DNA from: Dehalococcoidia bacterium
GTDB lineage: Bacteria > Chloroflexota > Dehalococcoidia > Lucifugimonadales > Australimonadaceae
Length of the DNA: 6,469 nt
Direction: 5' to 3'
Assembly (NCBI GenBank): GCA_021296055.1
Contig: JAGWBE010000047.1
Span: forward strand, 2,490 to 8,958
The notes under the pieces are model-generated. The model made no database searches. It saw only the letters and a program-made list of their open reading frames with translations, and had not been told where the DNA came from. Made by a program: the position numbers and the translations under genes. Positions within the stretch are counted from its first letter, which is position 1. Each line of letters starts with the position of its first letter. Positions 1 to 5,358 of the stretch are shown here, piece by piece.

Positions 1-9
1 GAGGGGCGG

Positions 10-64
10 CCAGCCCCTCGGCTGGGGGCGTGGGGGTATCCCCCACAAAGGTTTTTTTAACCTT
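10..64. repeat. Cluster of three adjacent intergenic palindromes
   Basis: Three inverted repeats lie back to back. CCAGCC/GGCTGG (10-15 and 20-25) has a 4-nt loop. GTGGGGG/CCCCCAC (30-36 and 40-46) has a TAT loop. AAGGTT/AACCTT (48-53 and 59-64) has a T5 loop. On the plus strand the second hairpin is followed after five bases by a run of seven T, so it could act as an intrinsic terminator for a plus-strand gene left of the window. On the minus strand the cluster lies downstream of sbcD. It may equally be a REP-like dispersed element. The structure is seen directly; the role is inferred. Confidence 0.5.
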
Positions 65-83
65 CTTGGGATGGAAGGCGGGA

Positions 84-103
84 GCGACGGCAAGAGCCGT
101 CGC
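84..103 (-). terminator. Hairpin directly after the sbcD stop
   Basis: GCGACGGC and GCCGTCGC form a perfect 8-bp stem with a 4-nt loop, starting one base beyond the stop codon of the nuclease gene. No U-run follows on the minus strand, so this is not a textbook intrinsic terminator. It could still stop transcription or protect the 3' end of the message at the end of the glyS-to-sbcD gene string. Confidence 0.4.
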
Positions 104-104
104 G

Positions 105-1406
105 CTACTCGCCCGCCGCCTCGCGCTCTTCGCGCAGGAGCGCCTCGGCCTGCTCAACTAGCGCGGCTTCGCGGTCGGCGGAAAGCGACCGCGTGCCCAG
201 ATAGCGCCGCAGCGCCTCCATAGGCGAGAGGCTGTCCCCGCCGTCCTCGCCCAAGCGCGTGCGGCGAGGATTGCGGACGCGCCGCTCGATCCCCGCGACG
301 GCATGGGCGTGCGCCAGCGCCTCGCGGACGGCGCTCTCGCGGAACGCGCCCGCGTCTGCCGCGTCCATGCTCACGCGTATGCGCACGATGGCGCCCGCGA
401 CGCCTTCGGCGCGGCGTATGGCGGTCAGCGCCGCCTCCGTCGGGTCTTGGCCCGCCGCCGCGTCCGCCTCGATGGTGCGCATAGGGCGCGCGTCTACCGG
501 CACGAACTCCACGCCTCGGATACGCTCGCCGCGCGGCGCCGCCGGGTCGAGATCGACGACGCAGAATCCCTTGGCGTCGTCCTCCTCCGAGAAGTCCACC
601 CGCTGCAGGCTGCCCGAGTAGACGACGGGCGGATTGCGCGTCAGCACCTGGTGGCGGTGGACGTGCCCCAGCGCCGCGTAATCGAAGGCCGGGTTGGCGA
701 GCGTGCTGAGCAGCAGCACGTGGTCGTTGCCGAGCATAAGCGACCGCTCGGACGACAGCGCGGCGCCGCTCACCGTGAGGTGTGCGCACAGGAAGGCGGG
801 CAGGGCGGGGTCGAGCGCGTCGGCCTCCGCTTGGAGCATCGCGGCCAGGCGATCTTCCAGCGCACGGTTAATCTCGTCCATCTTCATGCCGCGCGATTCG
901 TCGCGCGCCATGAAGGCCGCCGTGCGTATCCATGGCAACGCGACGACCTGGGCGGGGCCGACCGGGGTCTTCACGCGGTGCGTCCCCAACTCATGGCCCA
1001 CGACGACGTTCGGCACGTCCAGCGTGGGGAAGATGTCCAGCGCCGTCGCGCGGTTGGGCGCGTGGGGCACGTCGTGGTTGCCGGTAGTCAAGAAGACGGG
1101 CACGCCGCCGTTGGCGAGGCGCGCGACGCGGCTGGCGAACTCGCGCTGATGCGTCTGCGAGGGGTCGCGGCTCTTGTAGGCGTCGCCTGCGAACAGCACC
1201 AGATCGACGCCGTTGCGCAGCGCATAGTCCACCGCGTAGTCGAACGACGCCAGCAGGTCGAGCATCCGCGTCGACGCGCCCATGTAGCGCGAGCGGTCGT
1301 CGCCCGGCGCAAAGTAGTCCGGCAGCGCCGCCAGGTCGGCCTCCGTCGCGGGCCGCGTGTAGTTCTCTACGCCAACGTGGATGTCGGAGAGGTGCAGGAT
1401 GCGCAT
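105..1406 (-). CDS. sbcD: SbcD/Mre11-type DNA repair exonuclease (metallophosphoesterase)
   Basis: This is a cytoplasmic metal-dependent nuclease of the Mre11/SbcD family. Known members, usually with the SbcC/Rad50 ATPase, trim hairpins and blocked double-strand DNA ends. The 433-residue protein shows the family's metal-binding motifs in order: LSDIH (D8, H10), GD with D75, TGNHD (N110, H111), AHL (H209) and GHVH (H248, H250). Residues 15-45 form a longer insertion than usual between motif I and the first helix. The C-terminal third (about 285-433) is the variable cap and partner-binding region and is rich in Ala, Arg and Glu. The ATG start is the only good one, with no clear Shine-Dalgarno. 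The gene follows the aspartyl protease gene by 26 nt, so co-transcription is likely. No sbcC lies in the window; it should be upstream or elsewhere if the complex is complete. The family call is firm and the exact partner is unknown. Confidence 0.93.
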   Translation of the reverse strand: MRILHLSDIHVGVENYTRPATEADLAALPDYFAPGDDRSRYMGASTRMLDLLASFDYAVDYALRNGVDLVLFAGDAYKSRDPSQTHQREFASRVARLANGGVPVFLTTGNHDVPHAPNRATALDIFPTLDVPNVVVGHELGTHRVKTPVGPAQVVALPWIRTAAFMARDESRGMKMDEINRALEDRLAAMLQAEADALDPALPAFLCAHLTVSGAALSSERSLMLGNDHVLLLSTLANPAFDYAALGHVHRHQVLTRNPPVVYSGSLQRVDFSEEDDAKGFCVVDLDPAAPRGERIRGVEFVPVDARPMRTIEADAAAGQDPTEAALTAIRRAEGVAGAIVRIRVSMDAADAGAFRESAVREALAHAHAVAGIERRVRNPRRTRLGEDGGDSLSPMEALRRYLGTRSLSADREAALVEQAEALLREEREAAGE

Positions 1407-1432
1407 AGGGCTGGGCTAGGGCAGGGGAGGGG

Positions 1433-1783
1433 TCAGTACTCGATGGCCGTCCGCGGCTCCAGCCGCTCCGCCACCGGATCAACCTTGAAGCCGAGGTTCT
1501 CAAGCGTGGTCATTCCGATGAGCGGCGGCCCCCCATCCTCGGCCAGCGTAACGAGCACGGGGCTGCGCACGCCGTCCACCTGCGCGTCTGCGACGGCCAG
1601 CCGCCTGACGATCTCGCGCCCATCGGCCAGCTCGACCCGCACTTCGCGGACGACCTCCAACCCCAACCGCTCGCCCAGCGCCGCCGGAATCCTGGTGAAC
1701 GTCGCCCCCGTATCCACGATGCAGCGCAGCGTGTCCGCAGCCGTCGCGCCCGAGATGGTCAACTCCACGTAGGTCTCGCCCAT
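1433..1783 (-). CDS. Clan AA (retropepsin-like) aspartyl protease family protein
   Basis: A single-domain predicted aspartyl protease of 116 residues, close to half the size of pepsin-type enzymes. Like retroviral proteases, it would have to dimerise to build an active site. The catalytic loop is VDTGATF with D24-T25-G26. A second hydrophobic flap region precedes the typical C-terminal segment GMTTLENLGFKVDP and RLEP (about 90-112), which recurs in bacterial clan AA proteins. There is no signal peptide or membrane segment, so it is probably cytoplasmic. The ATG is chosen because an in-frame stop lies three codons upstream. No clear ribosome binding site precedes it. It sits 26 nt upstream of sbcD in the same direction. 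Substrates of this bacterial family are largely unknown, so the biological role is open. Confidence 0.82.
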   Translation of the reverse strand: MGETYVELTISGATAADTLRCIVDTGATFTRIPAALGERLGLEVVREVRVELADGREIVRRLAVADAQVDGVRSPVLVTLAEDGGPPLIGMTTLENLGFKVDPVAERLEPRTAIEY

Positions 1784-1810
1784 ACGGGCAGTCTACACCG
1801 GGGCGGCGGG

Positions 1811-1966
1811 CTAGTCCGCCCATGCCCCCGTGTACACCTCATACCCGAATATGAACATCCCCGACCGGATTGCGCGTAGGCTGTCCCTGCACGTCGAGAA
1901 GGGCGAGTTATTGGAGAGAGCGCGACCTCCCGCGGGAGCCTCACAGGCTGTCCCACTCGGCCTCCG
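1811..1966 (-). pseudogene. Possible 3' remnant of an unrecognised gene
   Basis: This 52-codon open stretch ends at a TAG at 1811-1813. Its last 35 or so codons read like real protein: a charged helix (CRDSLRAIRSG) then FIFGYEVYTGAWAD. The first codons overlap the 3' end of the broken hicA in another frame and look like noise. The only ATG (1856-1858) would give 15 residues, with no ribosome binding site. I do not recognise the family. The likeliest reading is the surviving C-terminus of a gene whose front was removed when the hicBA genes arrived or were rearranged. Chance openness in GC-rich DNA cannot be excluded. Apart from this stretch, I see no gene between the protease start and hicA. 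Confidence 0.3.
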
Positions 1967-2155
1967 CTAGTCCTGCCTGCTGGAGGATAAGCCTGATGAT
2001 GGGAACCGATACGCCGTCGGAGTGGCGGGCTACCGTTACTCTACGGTTCCCTGGGGCTGCGTAGCGGCATGCGACCCGCGTTGTCGAACCTGGCGGAAAC
2101 CGGCGCGCTGAAGCTTGCGGATGACCTCTCTGGCCCGCAGAGGCCTAAGCGGCAT
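1941..2155 (-). pseudogene. hicA: hicA-type toxin gene with a 1-nt frameshift
   Basis: HicA toxins are small double-stranded-RNA-binding-fold ribonucleases that cleave mRNA and depend on a histidine in a GSH motif. The first frame from the ATG at 2153-2155 reads MPLRPLRAREVIRKLQRAGF and then QVRQRGSH, with the catalytic H29 at 2069-2071. It then runs into a stop. The other frame continues at once with CRYAAPGNRRVTVARHSDG, then VSVPIIRLILQQAGL, ending EWDSL and TGA at 1941. Joined, the two parts give an ordinary HicA of about 71 residues. The locus is 215 nt long, one short of 72 codons, which points to a single-base deletion near 2067-2068. The start overlaps the hicB stop by 11 nt, as in coupled hicBA pairs. 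The call is strong. Whether the shift is biological decay or a sequencing error cannot be decided here. Confidence 0.82.
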
Positions 2156-2369
2156 AGGCAGCCGCCCGCACTCTCACAAAGAGCCCCTCGCCCTCCACAG
2201 GCTCCCCCGGCGGCTCCTTACCCTCCAGCGCCAGCGACTCTAAGTGGAACGCCGCCATCTTGTGCAGGCGTTGGAGCGCCCGCTCCGGGTCCCGGCCATA
2301 GTCCCCAATGCCAAGCGCAGGGATGGTGACCACCACCTGCTCCGTCTCCGTGTCGCGCTCCACCTGCAC
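2145..2369 (-). CDS. hicB: HicB-type antitoxin (short form)
   Basis: The antitoxin of a type II hicBA pair, expected to bind and block HicA. The 74-residue product has the partial RNase H-like HicB core: a first strand (MQVERDTETEQ), the VVVTIPALG strand at 12-20, a turn, then the helix DPERALQRLHKMAAF (28-41). The last 30 residues are acidic and Pro-rich and end in a short strand. No helix-turn-helix or ribbon-helix-helix DNA-binding domain is visible, so autoregulation by DNA binding is doubtful. The start is GTG with no good Shine-Dalgarno. The same frame stays open upstream as DYVDYR back to the glyS stop, so the GTG may clip the first strand or translation may depend on ribosomes finishing glyS. 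The adjacent hicA is broken, leaving this as an orphan antitoxin. Confidence 0.75.
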   Translation of the reverse strand: MQVERDTETEQVVVTIPALGIGDYGRDPERALQRLHKMAAFHLESLALEGKEPPGEPVEGEGLFVRVRAAAYAA

Positions 2370-2399
2370 TCGATAGTCAACGTAGTCCGTAAGGCAATC

Positions 2400-3761
2400 C
2401 TACACCCGACGCGACCCCATCTCCCGCAATCGCTCCCGCAGCGCCGCCTCCAACTCCGACAGCCCCACGCGCGTCTGCGCCATCGTGTCGCGGTTGCGGA
2501 TGGTTACCGCGTTGTCCTGCTCCACCGTCTCGAAGTCCACGGTTACGCACAGCGGCGCGCCCACCTCGTCCTGGCGGCGGTAGCGCCGGCCTATGGACTG
2601 CGCGTCGTCGTAGGCGGCGGCGAAGGAGCGGCGCAGCGTCGCGTACACCTCCCGCGCGGCGGGCACGAGGCGGTCGTTGCGGCTCAACGGGAGCACGGCC
2701 ACCTGCACGGGCGCGACGTCGGGGTGGAACCGCAGCACCGTGCGCGTCTCCGTGCCGCCCGAGGCGGTGGGCGCCTGCTCCTCGTCGTAGGCGTCGACGA
2801 GGAAGGCCAACGCCGCGCGGTCGGCGCCCAGCGCCGGCTCGATGACGTAGGGCACGTAGCGCTCGTTCGCCTGCTGATCGAAGTAGGCCAACTGCTTGCC
2901 GCTCGCCTCGGAGTGGCGGCGCAGGTCGAAGTCCGTGCGGTTCGCTATCCCCTCCAATTCGCCCCATCCCCACGGGAAGCGGTACTCGATATCGGAGGTC
3001 GCTTTTGAGTAATGAGAGAGTTCGTCCGCCTCGTGAGCGCGCACGCGCAGATGCTCCGCTCTGACGCCCAGGTCGAGGAACCACTGCCGCCGCTGCTCGA
3101 TCCAATAGTCGTGGTGGCGCTCGTCCTCATCCGGTCGGACGAAATACTCCATCTCCATCTGCTCGAACTCGCGCGTGCGGAAGATGAAGTTGCCGGGCGT
3201 TATCTCGTTGCGGAACGACTTGCCTATCTGCGCGATGCCGAACGGCGGCTTCATCCGCGTCGCGTTCAGCACGTTGTCGAAGTTGATGAAGATGCCCTGC
3301 GCCGTCTCCGGCCGCAGCCACGCCTGGCTCGCCTCGTCCTCCACTGGCCCTACGAACGTCTTGAACATCAGGTTGAACATCCGCGGCGCCGACAGCGCCG
3401 CGCCGTCGTCCGGGCAGCGCTCCGGGTCGTCGAGGTGGTCGGCGCGGTAGCGCTTGCGGCACTCCGGACACTCGACCAGCGGGTCGGCGAAGCCCGCCGC
3501 GTGCCCGCTCGCTTCCCACACCTTGGGATGCTGAAGGATGGCGCTGTCAAGGCCGACAACGTCGTCGCGCTCCGTAACCATCGAGCGCCACCACGCGTCC
3601 TTCACGTTGCGCTTCAACTCCGCCCCCAACGGCCCGTAGTCCCACGTGGAGCCGATGCCCCCGTAGATCTCACTGGCAGGGAAGACGAAGCCGCGCCGCT
3701 TGGCCAACGACACAATCTTGACCATATCGACGCGTTCGAGGCGGAGAGGGGATTCGGCCAC
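2400..3761 (-). CDS. glyS: Glycyl-tRNA synthetase, alpha-2 (single-chain) type
   Basis: Charges tRNA-Gly with glycine in the cytoplasm. This is the class IIa dimeric form (also annotated glyQS), not the two-subunit GlyQ/GlyS enzyme. The 453 residues match the family length. Visible landmarks are RRGFVFPASEIYGG near the N-terminus (23-35), a zinc-knuckle insertion (98-119), FNLMFKT (129-135), RPETAQGIF (150-158), motif 2 GKSFRNEITPGNFIFRTREFE (180-200), motif 3 EPALGADRAALA (308-319), and an anticodon-binding domain from about 350 with TIRNRDTMAQTRV near the end. The zinc site shows C98, C101 and C116, but D119 replaces the usual fourth Cys. The GTG start is supported by AAGGAGG five bases upstream; the later ATG at codon 13 has no comparable site. 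It heads the minus-strand gene string and is divergent from the rhodanese gene. Confidence 0.95.
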   Translation of the reverse strand: MAESPLRLERVDMVKIVSLAKRRGFVFPASEIYGGIGSTWDYGPLGAELKRNVKDAWWRSMVTERDDVVGLDSAILQHPKVWEASGHAAGFADPLVECPECRKRYRADHLDDPERCPDDGAALSAPRMFNLMFKTFVGPVEDEASQAWLRPETAQGIFINFDNVLNATRMKPPFGIAQIGKSFRNEITPGNFIFRTREFEQMEMEYFVRPDEDERHHDYWIEQRRQWFLDLGVRAEHLRVRAHEADELSHYSKATSDIEYRFPWGWGELEGIANRTDFDLRRHSEASGKQLAYFDQQANERYVPYVIEPALGADRAALAFLVDAYDEEQAPTASGGTETRTVLRFHPDVAPVQVAVLPLSRNDRLVPAAREVYATLRRSFAAAYDDAQSIGRRYRRQDEVGAPLCVTVDFETVEQDNAVTIRNRDTMAQTRVGLSELEAALRERLREMGSRRV

Positions 3762-3766
3762 GGCGG

Positions 3767-3773
3767 CCTCCTT
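3767..3773 (-). promoter_or_regulatory. Ribosome binding site of glyS
   Basis: On the minus strand AAGGAGG lies five bases before GTG at 3759-3761. This near-perfect Shine-Dalgarno decides for the GTG start over the in-frame ATG twelve codons later. Confidence 0.8.
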
Positions 3774-3810
3774 CGCGGGTTCGCTGCCTGGCGGCGCGCA
3801 GCGTGCGCAG

Positions 3811-3818
3811 AGTATAGA
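3811..3818. promoter_or_regulatory. Possible overlapping divergent -10 elements
   Basis: The 91-bp gap between the divergent glyS and rhodanese genes has one AT-rich spot. On the minus strand it reads TATACT (3811-3816), a good -10 hexamer for glyS; the best -35 is only a weak TTCGGT 18 bases away. On the plus strand the overlapping TATAGA (3813-3818) could be the -10 of the rhodanese gene, again without a good -35. If both are used, the two promoters would compete for polymerase. Inference from hexamer similarity only. Confidence 0.35.
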
Positions 3819-3840
3819 CTAGCCGCGCACACCACCGAAC

Positions 3841-3845
3841 GGAGG
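3841..3845 (+). promoter_or_regulatory. Ribosome binding site of the rhodanese gene
   Basis: GGAGG lies seven bases before the ATG at 3853, a well-spaced Shine-Dalgarno that supports this start. Confidence 0.7.
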
Positions 3846-3852
3846 CGGGCGA

Positions 3853-4680
3853 ATGGCCCAGGGCTACGCAAACCCCGGCCTGCTGGTCGAAACCGGCTGG
3901 CTGGCCGAACACCTCGGCGACCCCAATCTTCGCCTCGTCGACTCCGGCGTCCGCACCGGCGAGCCGCCCCGCGCCGAACGCATTCCCGGCGCCGCCGGCT
4001 CCCCCCATCACTACATCAAGAGCGCCGACGACTCCCGCTTCGTCGCCACGCCGGACGAGGCGAAGGCGATCTTCGGAGCGCTGGGCATCGGCGACGACAC
4101 GCTCGTCGTCGCCTACGACAGCGCGCGCTCCGTGAACGCCGCGCGCCTCTGGTGGGTGCTGCGCTACTACGGCCACCACAACGTCCGCGTCCTCAACGGC
4201 GGCTTCGACAAGTGGGCCGCCGAGGGCCGCCCCGTTACGACCGGCGCGTCCGCTTCCGCCCCGCCCGCAACCTTCACGCCCGCCGTCAACGACGCCGTCC
4301 TCTCCACCGCCGACAGCCTGATGGCCGCCGTCGGCGACCCCTCCGCCGCCATCTGGGACACCCGCTCCGAGGCGGAGTTCACGGGCGAGAACGACCGGGG
4401 CAACGCGCGCGTCGGCCACGTTCCCGGCGCCGCCTTCCTCGAGTGGTCCGACCTGATGGCGCCGGACGGGACGTTCGCGCCGGCGGAGTGCATGCGGGTG
4501 GCGTTGGAGCGCATCGGCGTCACCCCCGACAAGACGGTGCACACGTACTGACAGGGCGGCATCCGTGCGGCGCACGGCGCGTTCGTCCTCGCCCTCCTCG
4601 GCTACGAGCGGGTATGTATGTACGATGCCTCCATGGCCGAGTGGGCCAACCGCGACGACACCCCCCTCGCCCTCCCGTAA
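3853..4680 (+). CDS. Two-domain thiosulfate sulfurtransferase (rhodanese) with in-frame UGA at the catalytic Cys codon; candidate selenoprotein
   Basis: Rhodaneses move sulfane sulfur from thiosulfate or similar donors to cyanide or thiol acceptors through a catalytic Cys. Residues 8-125 form the usual inactive N-terminal rhodanese domain (D89 where a Cys would be; RVLNGGFDKW at 112-121). Residues 150-275 form the catalytic domain (IWDTRSEAEF at 167-176; GHVPGAAFLEW at 188-198). The conventional frame stops at UGA 4549-4551 after KTVHTY (227-232). That codon is residue 233, where the family has the Cys of the CQGGIRA loop. Beyond it the same frame continues QGGIRAAHGAF and ends normally at TAA 4678-4680. 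This gives 275 residues, the normal size, against 232 and no active site if UGA stops. Reading UGA as selenocysteine is therefore plausible. A nonsense mutation of TGC or TGT is the alternative. ATG and GGAGG mark a firm start. The enzyme family is certain; the recoding is not proven. Confidence 0.85.
4549..4589 (+). promoter_or_regulatory. Candidate bacterial SECIS element at the in-frame UGA
   Basis: Immediately after UGA (4549-4551) the mRNA can fold. A lower stem, AGGGCG (4553-4558) with CGTCCT (4584-4589), includes one G-U pair and may be extended by GC/GC (4559-4560 with 4579-4580). The upper stem CCGTGC/GCACGG (4563-4568 and 4572-4577) closes a GGC loop. The loop starts 17 nt after UGA and begins with G, which fits the general rules for bacterial SECIS elements as I recall them. 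The upper stem is perfect but short. Because the DNA also encodes a conserved, GC-rich active-site loop, the fold may be partly coincidental. Confidence 0.45.
4554..4680 (+). repeat. Direct repeat, copy 1: 3' end of the rhodanese gene
   Basis: This 127-bp segment matches 5361-5487 with 120 identical positions and no gaps. It begins at the last base of codon 234, one codon after the UGA, and ends exactly at the stop codon. Here it is joined to the complete upstream rhodanese gene. Confidence 0.95.
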
Positions 4681-4701
4681 GAGGGTAGGCGCACAGGGGG
4701 G
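4661..4701 (+). terminator. GC-rich hairpin across the rhodanese full-length stop
   Basis: CCCCCC (4661-4666) can pair with GGGGGG (4696-4701). Inside it CGCC pairs with GGCG or, alternatively, CCCTC (4670-4674) with GAGGG (4681-4685), around a loop that contains the TAA. The fold is stable, but no U-run follows, so termination is only suggested. It separates the rhodanese gene from the promoter-like sequence of the next module. Confidence 0.3.
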
Positions 4702-4730
4702 CATATGGCGCTCGGCTACAGCGGCGGCGC

Positions 4731-4759
4731 TTGACAGCGGGCATCTACGCGGCAACTAT
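4731..4759 (+). promoter_or_regulatory. Candidate sigma-70 promoter for the HicB-like module
   Basis: A perfect TTGACA (4731-4736) is followed after 17 bp by AACTAT (4754-4759), which keeps the important second A and final T of a -10 hexamer. Transcription would start near 4766, about 40 bases before the ATG at 4807. A perfect -35 is notable in such GC-rich DNA and suggests that the module has its own promoter, independent of the rhodanese gene. Confidence 0.5.
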
Positions 4760-4806
4760 GTTGTCTTGCTCCGCATAGGCGAACCCCTGGGGCAAGAGGA
4801 GGCGCC

Positions 4807-5121
4807 ATGACTGCCGCAGCGCGGCCAACGCAGCACGACACCGCGAGTGTGTTCGCGCAGGTGGACGTCAGGCTCGATGACCGCGGCGACCACTGGGCTG
4901 GCCGCATCGAGCGGATAGGAACGACGGTCTACGGCGCGGATATCGATGAGGTCAAGGTTCGCGTGAAGTTGGCGATGCAGGAGGTCGCCCGCTACTTCGC
5001 CAAGGCCGACGCCTTCAGCGCGTACTTGCACCGCAAGGGCGTTCCCCACACCATCGACAAGGACAACGCGCCCAAGCAGCTTGTGCGCATCGAGGAGCAA
5101 TTCGAGCTGGCCGTCCACTGA
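4807..5121 (+). CDS. HicB-like small protein, probable antitoxin
   Basis: A 104-residue soluble protein. The middle (about 15-65) resembles the HicB antitoxin core: a strand VFAQVDVRLDDRG, a second strand HWAGRIERIGTTVYG, then ADIDEVKVRVKLAMQEVARYF as the helix that in HicB follows the conserved turn. The rest (66-104) has a short helix, SAYLHRKGVPHTI, and a charged C-terminal helix. No DNA-binding domain is obvious. The start is well supported: AGAGGAGG lies four bases before the ATG and a TTGACA promoter lies upstream. Its TGA overlaps the ATG of the next gene (TGATG), the coupling typical of toxin-antitoxin pairs. If it is an antitoxin, it would neutralise that downstream product. The fold resemblance is by eye, so the family is tentative. 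It lies between the two copies of the rhodanese 3' repeat. Confidence 0.6.
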   Translation: MTAAARPTQHDTASVFAQVDVRLDDRGDHWAGRIERIGTTVYGADIDEVKVRVKLAMQEVARYFAKADAFSAYLHRKGVPHTIDKDNAPKQLVRIEEQFELAVH

Positions 5122-5336
5122 TGGAGCGAGGAGAAGTCGAGTTCGTGATGCGCGAACTCGGCTACCAGGCGATAAGCGAGGCCTAGGGCCTGGTTATCTA
5201 TGTGAGTGAATTTACGCCGCATGCGCCGGTAGTGCTTGACCTCGGAGAGGAGCGCATCACGCTTGAAGACCTCCGCCAAGATCTGCTGGACAACGGATTC
5301 CCTAACGACGTAATCGCCGCCGCCTTCGAGCGCTAG
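5121..5336 (+). pseudogene. Small partner gene of the HicB-like protein, interrupted by an amber codon
   Basis: A 72-codon reading frame starting at ATG in a TGATG overlap with the previous gene. It reads MERGEVEFVMRELGYQAISEA, then TAG at codon 22 (5184-5186), then continues GLVIYVSEFTPHAPVVLDLG and a C-terminal helix ITLEDLRQDLLDNGFPNDVIAAAF to the final stop. Size, position and helix-strand-helix layout recall HicA toxins, with DLRQDLLDNGF resembling the last HicA helix. However, the GSH active-site motif is absent, so it may be a divergent or different toxin. A single base change (for example CAG or GAG to TAG) would explain the break. Internal initiation at GTG 5202 would give 44 residues but lacks a clear ribosome binding site. 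I read it as a recently inactivated gene. Confidence 0.55.
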
Positions 5337-5358
5337 GCTGAACGGCAGCGGAGCTCCG

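Noticed and set aside
10..103. CRISPR-like repeat array at the left edge
   Set aside because: The hairpins differ from one another and there is no regular repeat-spacer pattern.
303..1772. Long plus-strand open frame opposite sbcD and the protease
   Set aside because: It is an antisense shadow of two recognised genes. Composition is Arg/Ala/His-rich with no domain, as expected in GC-rich DNA.
2061..2075. Programmed frameshift in hicA
   Set aside because: No slippery heptamer, downstream pseudoknot or internal Shine-Dalgarno is visible. A single-base loss explains it better.
2069..2329. Plus-strand open frame opposite hicB and hicA
   Set aside because: Pro/Ala-rich shadow with no motif. The opposite strand carries the recognisable HicB and HicA sequences.
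3853..4551. Rhodanese annotated as a complete 232-residue protein ending at UGA
   Set aside because: It would end one residue before the catalytic position and lack the active-site loop and last helices, while the frame continues as canonical rhodanese to the normal length.
3012..4688. Long plus-strand open frame across glyS and the rhodanese gene
   Set aside because: It overlaps two firm genes in the wrong frame or strand and is low-complexity Arg-rich. It also ignores the good ribosome binding site of the rhodanese.
3670..4755. Minus-strand open frame opposite the rhodanese gene
   Set aside because: Antisense shadow; Gly/Ala/Val-rich without recognisable motifs or a start signal.
5184..5186. 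The TAG in the small partner gene, read as pyrrolysine or general amber recoding
   Set aside because: TAG is used as the normal stop in glyS, sbcD and hicB here, and nothing suggests pyrrolysine machinery. A point mutation is simpler.
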